Assembly (NCBI GenBank): GCA_030278955.1
Contig: JAOANR010000003.1
Coordinates: 31,821,227-31,885,226, forward strand
Source: Hygrophila difformis
Taxonomy: Eukaryota; Streptophyta; Magnoliopsida; Lamiales; Acanthaceae
DNA: 64,000 bases
Direction of reading: 5' to 3'
The number at the start of each line of letters is the position of its first letter. Positions within the stretch are counted from its first letter, which is position 1. The notes under the pieces are model-generated. The model searched no databases and was not told where the DNA came from. It worked only from the letters and a program-made list of their open reading frames with translations. Positions 9,960 to 21,555 of the stretch are shown here, piece by piece. Both the position numbers and the translations under genes were made by a program.

Positions 9960-11134
9960 ATGGCACCAAGAGGGCGACCAAGAACCTTACCTACCACTCC
10001 CAACACCCACGACGTGCCAAGACAACCCTATGAGCCGGCGCCTAACGTCAAAGCACCAAACCCAGCAGGCCCGATACCTAATCCCGCGGATGAACGACTG
10101 AGGAATATAGAGGAGCTACTGGTCGCACTTGGCAACGCATACGTTGACCAAGGCAGAGCTGCGGCGGCACCACCGCCGGAAGCAAGACTCAATTACTTGG
10201 CGTCGGTGAACCCTTACCGACCGCCCTACTACGTCGGTGAGGAAGCCCGGCTAAGCTTGAGGAGTGGTTAAGGACTTTTGACAAATTACTGAATGCGGTA
10301 AGATGCCCGGAGGGAGAAAAGGTTCACGTGGCTTCGTACTATCTGGGAGGCGAGGCCGATGACTGGTGGCAAGCTACCCAGGGAAAACTCCACGAAGACG
10401 ACGAACCTTACTCATGGAATGAGTTTATGGAGTTACTCAGGGAGCGTTTTTACCCCATGAGTGCTAAGGCGGCGTGGTACGAAGAGTTTCTGTCCATGAA
10501 GCAAGGGCAAAAATCTGTTCAAGAATACTATGCTCGGTTTCAGGAGTTGGTGAGGTTCGCACCTAGGATGGTACCGACGGATGGGGAGAAGGCACAGAAA
10601 TTCAAAATGGAACTGAATTTGTCAATACGGGAAGTGATCACCGGAGTTAGCTATCCGGATCTGCAAGCTGTCTACGACCGTGCGGTAGCAGTCGCACGAG
10701 TACAACAGCTAAAGAGAAAGGCTGTTAGGGAATCCAGCCGAGGGTCACAAGGACCGGACAAAAGGAACCGAGACAACAGAACTGGCAGCGCTACTGGTGG
10801 GGACAACTTTCGGGGAGGCCCGAACAGGGGCTTTCAAAACAACACTGGTCGGAACTTCAACCAAGTAGGGCGAGTGCCACCGTGTCCGAGGTGTGGCAGG
10901 ACACATATGGTGAGGAGATGCCCTCAAATGGGCGAATGTTTCTGGTGCGGCCGTGTTGGCCATCGGAGGGAGGAATGTCGAACCCGACTCGAGAACATCA
11001 CGAAAAGAGAAGATTTGGTCACTGGACTTGATAGGCCGTTCAACCAAGGGGGTAGGAACGGTAACAATCAGGATATCGACCCCCTCAAAATCAAAACCAG
11101 CGCCCGCCAAACCAGCAACAAAATCCAAACCTGA
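9960..11134 (+). pseudogene. gag: Tekay A gag (capsid and nucleocapsid), frameshifted
   Basis: Start MAPRGRPR matches the gag start of Tekay C. The N-terminal part (9960 to about 10250) is Pro/Ala-rich; a small indel near 10250 moves the rest into another frame (10253-11134). The second part has the Retrotrans_gag core (ASYYLGGEADDWWQ, LLRERFYPMSAKAAWYEEF, YYARFQELVRFAPRM). A Gly/Asn/Arg-rich linker and two Cys/His motifs follow: CPRCGRTHMVRRC (C-x2-C-x3-H-x4-C) and CFWCGRVGHRREEC (C-x2-C-x4-H-x4-C), which bind genomic RNA in such elements. A further frame change separates it from protease near 11080-11210. Gag would form the cytoplasmic virus-like particle. Confidence 0.85.
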
Positions 11135-11197
11135 ATCAGAACCAGCCGGCCAATCAAGGGAGGCCAATGGGAAGGTTGAACGTGATCAACCAGACTG

Positions 11198-12282
11198 ATG
11201 TACCCCGCACAGGGTGATGTGATGGCAGGTACATTTCATGTTTTAAGCACTCCACTTAGAGTTTTATTTAATTCCGGAGCTAGTTGTTCGATTATATCTT
11301 CGAGAGTTATATCTGAACTAGATCTACCTAAGTGCGAGACGATTAGCTTAGGAATTCAACTACCTTCTGGAGAAGTAATATCATGCTCTAAGCGTTACAA
11401 TGGAATTCCTATAGTGATCAAGAACGTGGAATTCTTCACGAACTTGGTAGAATTCAACGTTAGAGACTTTGACGTCATACTAGGGATGGATTGGTTAACC
11501 CGATATAAGGCCGTGATTGAATGCCAAAAGCAAAAGATCACGCTGTCAAAGAAAAGAGGGAAGAGAGTCATCTTTTACTCTCAGCCCCCTAAGAAGTCTA
11601 ACAGGATAGTTAATGCCCTCAAGTTATATAGCTTAATGCGTAAAGGTTACCCGTTATATGCATGCTACATTCATAACCTTGAGGCTGAAGGAGTCAAGGT
11701 AGACAACATTCCGGTGGTGAGAGAATACCCAGATGTGTTTCCTGAAGACGTTCCCGGCATGCCACCTGAGAGGGATCTTGAATTCACCATAGATCTCATT
11801 CCGGGAACGGAACCCGTCTCAAAAACTCCTTACCGCATGGCGCCACTGGAAATGAAGGAACTAAAGGAGCAACTCGAGGAGTTGTTGGAGAAGGGATACA
11901 TAAGGCCGAGCGCGTCTCCATGGGGAGCACCGGTCTTATTCATTAAGTAGAAAGACGGAGGCTTACGACTATACATTGATTATAGAGGACTCACTCAGGT
12001 CACCGTCAAGAACAAGTACCCGTTACCTAGGATCGAGGATTTATTCGACCAACTGAAGGGAGCTTCAGTATTCTCAAAGATCGACCTACGATCTGCATAT
12101 CACCAATTGAGGATCGCCGAGAAGGATATTCCAAAGACGGCGTTCAAAACTCGCTATAGGCACTACGAGTTCACGGTGTTATCATTCGGGCTAACAAACG
12201 CCCCAGCAATGTTCATGAATCTCATGAACAATGTATTTTGAGAACTATTAGATCAATGCATAGTGGTGTTCATTGTGACATC
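11198..12282 (+). pseudogene. pol: Tekay A protease and reverse transcriptase N-terminal half
   Basis: The frame opens at 11198, displaced by one extra C in a run at about 11200. The retropepsin motif reads NSGASCS where the family has DSGA, so the catalytic aspartate codon is now Asn. The GMDWL block that ends the protease fold is present. RT follows ([12 protein letters not shown] ... [10 protein letters not shown] ... [15 protein letters not shown] ... [12 protein letters not shown]). In-frame stops occur at 11948 (TAG, in the Lys-rich block before the LRL...IDYRGL motif) and 12239 (TGA, in NNVFRELLD). One base is missing in the FIDD catalytic motif near 12275, which destroys the metal-binding Asp pair. 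Enzyme cannot be made. Confidence 0.85.
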
Positions 12283-12785
12283 CTGATCTACTCGAAAAGC
12301 GAGGAAGAACATTCCGAGCACTTGCACAAAGTGTTAGGGATCTTGCAAACAAATCAGTTGTATGTCAAGCTGTCCAAATGCGACTTTTGGTTAAAAGAAG
12401 TGGCATTTCTGGGGCATATAGTATCCGCCAACGGAGTGGCAGTAGATCCAGCAAAGATCTCAGCAGTGACCGAGTGGCACCACCGAAGAATCCAACAGAG
12501 ATAAGGAGTTTCCTTGGACTGGCAGGATACTATAGGCGATTCGTGAAGGACTTCTCGAGAATCGCACGACCCTTAACTCAAATGCTGAAGAAAGGAGCAA
12601 AGTACGAGTGGACGAGTGAGTGTGAATCTGCATTTCAAGATCTAAAGAAACGACTTACCACAGCACCAGTATTGGCGTTACCATCGGAGAATGGTGACTT
12701 CGAGGTATACAGCGACGCTTCGAAAGAAGGATTGGGGTGCGTTCTGGTGCAAGATCAAAAGGTTATATCATACGCATCGCGTTAA
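12283..12785 (+). pseudogene. pol: Tekay A RT C-terminal half and start of RNase H
   Basis: Two overlapping frames carry one continuous similarity. 12283-12480 gives [27 protein letters not shown] (RT thumb/connection); after a frame change near 12480 the similarity continues as [20 protein letters not shown] and the RNase H start [15 protein letters not shown], whose Asp is the first catalytic residue. A TAA at 12783 interrupts the ASRQLKPHE block. Confidence 0.8.
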
Positions 12786-13514
12786 CTAAAACCACACGAG
12801 GAGAACTACCTGACACACGACTTAGAACTGGCCGCAGTCGTGTTCGCCTTAAAACTATGGAGACATTATCTCTATGGGTGAAAGTGTCGGATGTTCACCG
12901 ACCATAAGAGCCTCAAGTATATATTCACGCAAAAAGAGCTGAATCTGAGGCAAAGAAGATGGTTGGAGCTGATCAAGGATTATGACCTAGAGATCGCTTA
13001 TCACGAAGGAAAGGCCAACGTCGTAGCTGATGCCTTAAGCCGAAAGACTCAACACGTGGCAAATTCACTTTTGATACCGGCCGAGTTGTACAGAGACTTG
13101 GCGAAATTGAGTCAAGAGTTGGTGCATTCTGGCACAGTAAACGAAGTTGTCAACGCGATGGTAATGGGACCTACCATATTCGATGAAATAAGACTCGCCC
13201 AACCGGGTGACGAGAAGTTGGAGGAAATTAGGAAGAGCAATGCCGAAGGAAAAGCAATGGATTCCGAAATTCATGAGGACGGAAGCATCCGCTTCAAGGG
13301 AAGGTGGTGCATACCACGAAAATGCGTTGACCTGAAGCAAAAAGTGATGGAGGAAGGCTATAATACCCCCTACTCGGTTCATCCCGTGGGCGACAAGCTG
13401 TACAAAGATTTAAAGAAGAACTATTGGTGGCCGAACATGAAAAGAGAAGTAGCCGAGTTTGTGGCGAGATGCCTCACCTGCCGGAGGATTAAGGCAGTAC
13501 GCCGAAAACCCTAG
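12786..13514 (+). pseudogene. pol: Tekay A RNase H C-terminal part and integrase zinc domain
   Basis: Begins with LKPHEENY...[13 protein letters not shown] (second RNase H acidic residue), a TGA near 12879, then [12 protein letters not shown] and [12 protein letters not shown] with the remaining RNase H Asp residues. After a variable linker comes the integrase zinc-binding HHCC region (NTPYSVH, then CLTC), with YWWPNMKREVAEFVA between. Ends at a TAG at 13512 just before the [10 protein letters not shown] block. Confidence 0.82.
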
Positions 13515-13519
13515 GGCTA

Positions 13520-14632
13520 ATGCAACCATTGGAAATCCCGAACAGGAAATGGGATAGCATTTCAATGGATTTCGTTTTAGGGTTACCGCGGTCACCAAAA
13601 GGGATGAATAAAATCTGGGTGATCGTAGATAGGTTGACGAAAGCTGCCATCTTTATCCCAATGAAGGACACTTGGTCAATGGACCAACTGGCAAAGGCGT
13701 ATCTTGACAATGTGGTAGGTCGGCATGGAGTACCACATGACATCATCTCGGATAGAGACAGTAGAGTTGTCTCTCATTTTTGGACAAAACTGCAAGAAGC
13801 TCTCGGTACGCATATAAAGATGAGTACCGCGTTCCACCCCATGACGGATGGACAGACAGAGAGGACGATCCAAACGTTGGAAGACACGCTAAGGGCATGT
13901 GTATTGGAGTTTAAAGGAAGTTGGGAAAACCATCTATCTTTGATCGTGTTTTCCTACAATAATAGCTACCATGCTAGCAACGGCATGGCACCTTTCAAGG
14001 CACTGTATGGATGGAAGTGCCGTAGTCCGTTGAGCTGGGAAGAAAGTGATAGGACTATGGTAGTTCGACCACAACTTTTTGAGGACATGGCTCAACTAAT
14101 CAAGGTAATCCAAGGAAAGATGAGAGCCGCTCAAGACCGGCAAAAGAGTTATGCAGACGTGAGACGGCAAGACTTGGAGTTACAAATCGGCGATAAGGTT
14201 ATGTTGAAGCTGTCACCAATGAAGGGTGTGATGCGCTTTGGCAAGCGAGGGAAATTGAGTCCCCGATACATAGGACCGTATGAGATTCTAGAAAGAGTGG
14301 GAAATCTAGCGTATCAGCTAGCATTGCCGCCACAGTTGGCACGTGTTCACAATGTGTCCCACGTCTCCCAATTGAAGAAGTATGTGCCCGACCCGGCACA
14401 TCTACTTCAACCGGACGTAATCGAATTGGACGATGATCTAACCTACGAAGAAATCCCGGTACAAATACTCGACTACAAGGAAAGAATAACAAGGAATAAC
14501 GTTGTAAAGATGGTCAAGGTTCTATGGTCAAACCACGAGACAGAAACAACGACATGGGAGTTGGAAGCAGATATGAAACGACGTTACCCGACCCTCTTCC
14601 AAGATGACCCGACCACAATTATGGGGACATAA
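13520..14632 (+). pseudogene. pol: Tekay A integrase core, GPY/F and chromodomain
   Basis: An open 370-codon stretch. Integrase core Asp residues lie in ISMDFVLGLP and [11 protein letters not shown], and the Glu in [12 protein letters not shown]. The GPY/F module is [14 protein letters not shown]. The C-terminal about 60 residues form a chromodomain (EEIPVQILDYKER ... VKVLWSNHETETTTWELE), which in chromoviruses directs integration to marked heterochromatin. The piece itself is undamaged, but the upstream stops prevent normal expression. Stop TAA at 14630; the first of two polypurine tracts begins 10 bp later. Confidence 0.85.
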
Positions 14633-14642
14633 CTGTATTCTT

Positions 14643-14655
14643 AAGGGGGGGAGGA
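14643..14655 (+). promoter_or_regulatory. Upstream second polypurine tract (Tekay A)
   Basis: AAGGGGGGGAGGA is directly followed by TGTAACACCC, which looks exactly like a Tekay tract plus LTR start. Yet the real LTR begins 222 bp further on. Equivalent tracts are present at 30967-30983 and 55856-55875 in relatives. Confidence 0.6.
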
Positions 14656-14862
14656 TGTAACACCCGAGAAAAACAAATTCAAATTATTTTGAACTACGTA
14701 ATGGCTTGATCCCTTCACGGGATACGTAGGCAACTTAGAAATTTTAATTCTAAGCACATTCATACAAAATCATACCAAACCATAATATTAATAATGGATC
14801 ATAATAATTTAAGTTTTAACTCGCAAGAACCTAACACCCAACATCGAGGACGAAGTTGATTC

Positions 14863-14877
14863 TTAAGGGGGGTAGAC
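14863..14877 (+). promoter_or_regulatory. Polypurine tract before the Tekay A 3' LTR
   Basis: TTAAGGGGGGTAGAC immediately precedes TGTAATACCCCG. The same word sits next to the LTRs of the non-autonomous element and Tekay C, so this is the tract in use. Confidence 0.8.
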
Positions 14878-16640
14878 TGTAATACCCCGAAAATTTGATT
14901 AAATTCGAGAACGAAAGAATTTAAATTTCCGAGAACCCATGGAGTATAAAACAATTTAATTAATTAAATTATTACACGGGAGTGTTACGAACATTAATCA
15001 TAGGAATTACGATCCAGAAATGACCCGAAAAGTCGAACCGAAAACGTAGAGGATAGAAACCCGACAGAGAAAAGAGGAAAAGACCCGACGGACCACACGA
15101 ACCGCTCGAACCGGCCAAACCGGACGTCGCGCGGTCACGCGCGGCCACCATGCGCGAGTAGGACGGCGCGCCCAAGGTTGAGCTCGCGCGCATGTTGCAC
15201 GGCCAAAGCAATATGAGCGCGTCATCACCGCGCCAGAGGAGCAGGAGGTGTAAACTTTCCTTCCATGGCGATTTTCTTGCCAAATTTTTTATTCCTATCA
15301 ATGGCAAGTCGATCACAGCCTTAGGAAAGGCTTAAGAATGGGATAGGGTCATCCCCTTGCCCATTTTTACAGAAAACACAAGTTCTCTTTCCCTCATTCT
15401 CCCTCTCCAAGCCAAAAACCCTTCGAGTTCACTTTCCGGCAAGGATTCCGGCGAAGGCGAGACGATCGGGACGAAGCCTCTGCCTTCTAGGACTTTGTTA
15501 AGTTGTAGTATAGTTTTTAATTCATCCATAGATCCCAGAAACTCGAAACCTAACACTCTATTCCTTGATTACAATTTCACGTCGGGGGCGAACAAGAAGA
15601 GATCGGACAAGTTGGCCGTTCGTCGTGACCTTAGGACATTCGAAAGCCCCTACAACGATTCCATTCTCTAAATATGTAAGTCAAGACCTTACTCTACAAT
15701 TTTTGTGGTTTCTTGTTGTTTAAAATACAAGAACTAAACTCGAAACTAAAATCGGATTTCAAAAACCCTCTTTTCGACCCATTTAAGTAATTCGACTAAA
15801 ACCCTATCTTCGAGAATTCAAACCAAAAACTTTTCAACATAGATTTTGTTCATAAGATCGAAATCTACCCGGTGTCAAAATTTCAGCCATTTCCATAAAG
15901 GTTTGATACCCCAAATCACGAAGTAAAGTTTCTGTGTAAGAACCGAACGTTCGAAACCTTGACAGTTTTAATGATCTAACTTGATGCATGTTTTTCACCC
16001 ATTTCTAGATCGAACCAAACTTGCATTTGTAAACAAAAGTTATAGATATTTATGTCTAGATCATGCATACAAAATTTCATAAATTTTGGAGTTCATTTGA
16101 TATGTTAAAACGGACAAATTTAAAAACTGTGTCGAACCGATTTTTGAAACCATGCGTTGATAGTGTGTTGAGGGCGATTTTTGAACACTTTGACTCTCAT
16201 TATTTCCAAAAACTTAAAATACAAAATTTGTTTATTAAGGTGTCTTCTACAACCTGTAAAAATTTCAGACCAATTGCATTTTGAATTGAATTTTTAATCT
16301 GTGTTGGACTAAACTGTGTCGAAATTGGCCTTTCTAGTAGAAAACCCTTCTTGTAATAAACTCGAATTTCGACCAACTTCGAAACCTTATTTGGAGAAAC
16401 TCGAAACATGAAAGTTGTTCGTAAAGGTGTTTTTAAGCTACTGGGTGAATTTTAGAATTTTTAACTGTAAGATGAATTTTTAAATTAAAAAGGGCATAAC
16501 CTGTGGTGAATTGGTTTTTTCGAACTTGAGAAAAAAACTCGAAGTATGAAATGCGATTTCGAATCTTTTTATACGACAAACATGAATTTTCGAAAAAATC
16601 CCGTTCACTAGGCTGAGCCGATCTTCATACAATTATCTTT

Positions 16641-16829
16641 GAGACTGCCTCGTTAGTGGTCTCCCTACTATCTGAGATTGCCTCGTTGGTGATCTCACGC
16701 GCTGTGTTTACTTGGACTGCCTCGTTAGTGGTCCAACGATTATTGAGACTGCCTCGTTAGTGGTCTCCCTTTTATTTGGACTGCCTCGTTAGTGGTCCTA
16801 CGATTTGAGATTGCCTCGTTAGTGATCTC
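16641..16829 (+). repeat. Array of six covarying hairpins in the Tekay A LTR
   Basis: Six units share the loop TGCCTCGTTAGTG (one has TTGGTG) with different but complementary stems: GAGAC/GTCTC at 16641-16663 and 16745-16767; GAGAT/ATCTC at 16674-16696 and 16807-16829; TTGGAC/GTCCAA at 16712-16736; GGAC/GTCC at 16778-16798. Confidence 0.85.
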
Positions 16830-16977
16830 CCCTGTGTGGTGTCCTCTTCTTAGTTAGCGGGATAATACTAAAAGACGTGTGTGTATTTAATTAACTTGTA
16901 TTTATTTATCACGCTTTTAAATTATGCTTCTTAATTATGCCTTTAAATTTTGTATCCCATTCTCGTGTAATTAATTA

Positions 16978-16982
16978 TGCTT
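16978..16982 (+). repeat. Target site duplication TGCTT, left copy
   Basis: TGCTT precedes TGATAATGG. The right copy at 21706-21710 continues as ttccgctgcaag, exactly the uninterrupted sequence seen at 8090 in the sister LTR. Confidence 0.9.
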
Positions 16983-17314
16983 TGATAATGGCCAAAATTG
17001 TCCATTACTTCCAATCTTTTTCCGTGTCTGAGACGGACATTTCAATCGTATTTCCATCTTATTTTAATAAGAATGCAGTTGAATTCGATAGATTAATGCA
17101 AGTTTGTAAGAATAATAAGATGATAATGAAAAACACAAAAATATGCAATTTTAATTGTATTTGTGTTAGAAAAATCCAAAAACATGAAAAAAGGAAAAAG
17201 AAAAGAAAAAGGAATGAAAAGATGGGCAAAAGAATAAAATAGCCCACAAAAATCAAAAAGATGGGAAAAAGAATGAAAATCCCACAAACTGAATTTTTGG
17301 CTAAGTGTTGAAAC

Positions 17315-17760
17315 TCAATTCGGATTACGCAATTCGGTCTAAACCGAATTGCCCATGTAAACTGAATTGCTGAAGAAAAGAAGAAGAAAAATGGTTAAGT
17401 GTTGAAGGGAGATGTAAAATGCCCAATTCGGTCTAAACCGAATTGAACTCTAGACCGAATTGGGGTCTGAAGAGAAGAAAAGCCTAGAGCAGAAAAGGAG
17501 TGTGCAATTCGATCTATGCAATTCGGCTTAGACCGAATTGCTCGCATAGACCGAATCACCTCAAAACAAGAAAGACAAGCAGGAGCCATCATCAATTCGA
17601 AAAGGCCAATTCGGTTTACACATAGACCGAATCGATGTTGAAGACCACATCCCAGCTAAAGATCAAGAAGGAAGACCTCATGCAATTCGAATTGCACCAA
17701 TTCGGTCTTAACCGAATTGCATGAGGAGACCGAATTACATTCAAAATTGCATCCAATTGA
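17315..17760 (+). repeat. Hairpin array, CAATTCGGTCT type, upstream of promoter
   Basis: About five units with arms CAATTCGGTCTA / TAGACCGAATTG and outer partial arms such as CAATTCGAATTG. Position relative to the TATA box equals that of the GTCGCG array in the sister LTR, but the sequence is unrelated. Confidence 0.8.
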
Positions 17761-17832
17761 AGCTGTGGAGCACGTGGGAAATGCATGACACTGTTGATGG
17801 GCCCTGATGGGCCTAGGGTTTCGAGTAAGAAG

Positions 17833-17840
17833 TATAAAAG
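17833..17840 (+). promoter_or_regulatory. TATA box of the solo Tat LTR
   Basis: TATAAAAG between the two hairpin arrays, at the place matching TATAAATA at 4111. Both are followed within about 100 bp by a gtttagttta-rich segment. Confidence 0.55.
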
Positions 17841-18714
17841 CTGACCTTCCTCAACACATGAAGACATTCTTCACTTTACACAGATTCGGCTTGGGACAAA
17901 AAGAAGAAGCAGAAAGTTCTTCACCCCTTAAGGGTTAGGTAGGTAGTTTAGTTTAATTAGTTTATTTTCATGCATCTAGCTTAGTTTTTAATGTTTTAAT
18001 CTTAGTTTAGTTTGTAGAAGCTTGTTACTACCTTTAGAGTAGCCATTTCCATACATTTTACATGCTTTGTAGTTAGAATAAACCCTACCTTCAAGCTAAT
18101 GATGGTTTTGGGTTATTTACTTGCTTTCAAGTGCTAATACAAGAAAAAATCCAGAAATGGGTTTTATTTTCATGTTTTTGGCACTCTTTTAATGCTTTCC
18201 TTAGCAATAAATGTTAGAATGTTTGTTTGTTTCAACTAGGTTTCATTAAATGTGTTCCTAGTTGACTTGCATCCTTAATAAATGCATGTTTAGTGGTTTT
18301 GGTATGTTCTTATGCCTTAGAGTTTCAAATGAGTGTTCTTAGGTTTTAGGTAATTTTAGGGTTTTTTAGATTAGTTTTAATGCTTTATTCTACTATTCTT
18401 GTTCTACTTATTATGGTTTATTGTTGCCTTAGATAATGTAAGTGTTCTTGTTTTTATGCATGTAGTTCTTAGATTTCTAAGTGTTTTAGGTTCTTTAATC
18501 TTTGAATTTCTTGTTTGTAGAATTATGGTTATTCATACTTGTGCCTATTGAACATGTACCTTGCTATTTTCCTTAAAATGTTCACTAGTGTGGCTGTGAG
18601 GTGACACTGATGTGAAATGGAGGATTTGGTAAATCTCATCCATCATGAACCGCACAGTGGAGACCGAACTCGTACTTGTGAGCATAAAAATATACTTATG
18701 TGAAAAATGGCATG

Positions 18715-19255
18715 CAATTCGTTCTAAGGCAATTCGGTCTAGACCGAATTGCCCGTGAAGATGGAATTGCATGGTTAAAAATGTTGTTTATTTCCCTATG
18801 AAAAATTGTGTGCAATTCGGTCTAAACCGAATTGCCCATGAGACCGAATTACATACCAAAAGTGTTTCTTTCATGTGATTTACAAGCAATTCGGTCTATG
18901 CAATTCGGTTTAGACCGAATTGCTCACATAGACCGAATGGGCTTTGAAGACCACATTGTATTCATGCCATCCCATCATGCCTTAGTTTATTTGATTTGTC
19001 CCACCAATTCGAATTGCCAAATTCGGTTTAAACCGAATTGACTAGGTAATTCGAATCATCCTCATTTTGAAGCAAATGCCTTAGCCAAATTTGAGTAAGG
19101 GAATGACTTCATCAATTCGAATTGTCCAATTCGGTTTAGACCGAATTGCTTTGACAATTCGAATTAGATGATGTTTCATGTCCTTGCATGGATTAATTGG
19201 GTAAGGTAATACTTCATCCCTCATGCATCCTCAATTCGGTCTATTTTGCACCTTA
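18715..19255 (+). repeat. Hairpin array, CAATTCGGTCT type, downstream of promoter
   Basis: Five to six units. 18729-18752 is a perfect 24 bp palindrome (GCAATTCGGTCT / AGACCGAATTGC). Several units show the inner palindrome inside an outer inverted pair, e.g. around 18888-18940 (TCGGTCTATG ... CATAGACCGA). Confidence 0.8.
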
Positions 19256-21423
19256 CCTAAGTAGATCGATGACCACTTCCTTCTATTTTTAAAACTTCAA
19301 AAATATTTTATTTCTTGAGTTGTGTAAATTGCATGGGTGTCTTGGGCCTATGCCCATTACATCTAATTTTATCCATTACACATCTTAACCCATTAGTGTC
19401 TATATTATTGTGTGATTAACACTCACACAGTACCAAAAATATTTTGTTAAATCATCTTTTTTCTTTATTGTGTGTATGAATAGGTAATAAGGAATATCAC
19501 AGATCAATGTTGGCAAAAAGGTCCCTTTACCGGGATAACGATTAGCTCGTCTTCTGTGTATTAATTATTACTCGTTATTTTGCATGATCTGATTAGTGGT
19601 TGGTGGAAGCTTCGGCAAAAAGGTCCCTTCACAGGGATAACGATTAGTCACTCAGCTAATTCCTAATTAGATACAGTCTTCTTTTCCTTATCTTAATTTC
19701 AAACCTGAATTTCAAGCTATGGTAATATTAGATAGTGTCGATCAACACTGTTATAATAATACTGTGGTAAGAAAACATGTGGGTTTTTCCTCATTCATGG
19801 ATAGTAGGATTCTCGATGAGAGCGATCACTGTCATTAAGGGATCCTTACTGTCTAAAAATCATTCCATCTGGAATACTTAGGAACCGGATAGCAGATGTT
19901 TGCAGTCCGGATAACCCCAATTATTTCTGGCACTCTTTTTAGCCAAATTCCTCTTATCTCAGGCTAATCCATCTTTGTGTATCAAATTCTGTCTAACACT
20001 ACCATATATTTTGGGGTATTTCATTTTATTTCGCATATACCTGTATGCATGAAATTATTATGTAGATGTTGTGGTCGTAATTATTTTGGGGATCCTTCCC
20101 CTTGGACATAGAAGCCTTGATTCAAATCAGATGCTACATAATAAATTTCCAACAAAAATTCCTTCATATAATCCGGATCTGAGTAAGGGATAAATTCGAC
20201 AAGTTATGATTAACTCATATTCTACTGGGGGTTGATTTTGAGAACTTAGAAGCAGAGTCAGCGATTAGGTCTCATCTAGACTGAAAGGATCTGTGTTCTA
20301 ATTGAGAGTTTAGTACCTGTTTAGGGAATGATTTTCAAATATCAATTGGGTTCTCAAAATTGCTGTGAGTTGGAAATCTTATATTAGATATCGCATTAAG
20401 TCAATATCCACATGGGTGTAGATGAGATGTGATAAATAATACTAGAGGAACAACATGTAGGCCTTGGTTAATTTCTAAGATAGGGTTGAGTATTCTTTCA
20501 ACTACTATTTTTTCTGCCAAAGTCTAGAATTGAATCTCGAGTGAGTACATCCGAAGAAGATTTATTTATGGATCTGTTTCATTCAAGTTTGTATTTCATA
20601 ACTGCCCAAATGTTGTGAGCCCTGTGGCTTATTGATATCTGGGGAGTTCCTGATCTGCATCTGGTCACCAAGACCAGGGGCTCTTTTATACTAACGGAAT
20701 GAGATAACTTTTGAAGCTTCCGAGTGATAGGATTTTAAATGCTTTCTTTACTACTTTCTTTACTGTTTTTCTTTTAAATGCTTTTATAGAGGTCACTCGG
20801 AAGTGTTAGAGGTTAGCCGCCGGTTGTAAGGTTTAAGAGTTATGGAAGGGTTTGGGATTCGATTTAAAACTTTGGGTGTGACCGGGGGAATGATAGGAGT
20901 ACTTGGCATATCAACTAATGATATGTTAGGTGTTGCTTGTCTACCACAGATGATTAACATATTCGTTCAAGGCATTGCAAGGGAAGTTATGAATTTGTGG
21001 TATCTTAGATTTTGTTGTCTTATGAGCATGTAAATTCTCGCTGTAAGTACCTGTCTGTTAAAGGGAACATAGTGTAGAAAGCATGAGAGTTAGCTAACTG
21101 AAGAAATATCCCAAGCAAAGATCTGTGTAATTAAAATGGAAGTTTAATTGTGTTCCATCTGAATCTTGTCCAATCTTTATTATTTCCTCCCTGTCCCTTC
21201 TGTCACATTTTAAACTAGCTTTCTAGTGTAGTGTAGCATAATTTTACATGCTTTCGTAGAATATTTTTAACCGCTTTCTTAGTATAAATTTTATCGCTTC
21301 CTTAGAATAGAATTTAATCGCTCTTTAGAATAAATTTACCATGCTTTGTAGAATAATTTCAATTGCTTTCATAGTCTAGTTTAAATTATTGTCGAGTAGT
21401 TGTTAGAAACCTTCGCAAAACCT

Positions 21424-21555
21424 GAAACGAGTAACCGAGTGGAAAATCTTAGTAAACGACGTGGGCCCTGCTTCTATCGCACATCCTCCAGTGAACGATC
21501 CGGTCTTACTATAAATTACTGCAATTTTTGACACCGTGCGCTTTCGGGCCACAGT
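21424..21555 (+). repeat. Conserved block near the end of the solo Tat LTR
   Basis: Counterpart of 7430-7565; nearly identical from gagtaaccgagtgg to ccgtgcgctttcggg with only small indels. Confidence 0.55.

Noticed and set aside
14656..14877. LTR beginning at TGTAACACCC (14656)
   Set aside because: The matching LTR end pattern, and the target duplication in the relative at 28239-34189, show that LTRs start at the second tract; the first is followed by internal sequence.
15007..15316. GC-rich frames in the Tekay A LTR (also 30300, 33765, 55204, 63707)
   Set aside because: The same GC-rich patch recurs in each Tekay LTR and yields open frames in several phases; no similarity to proteins.
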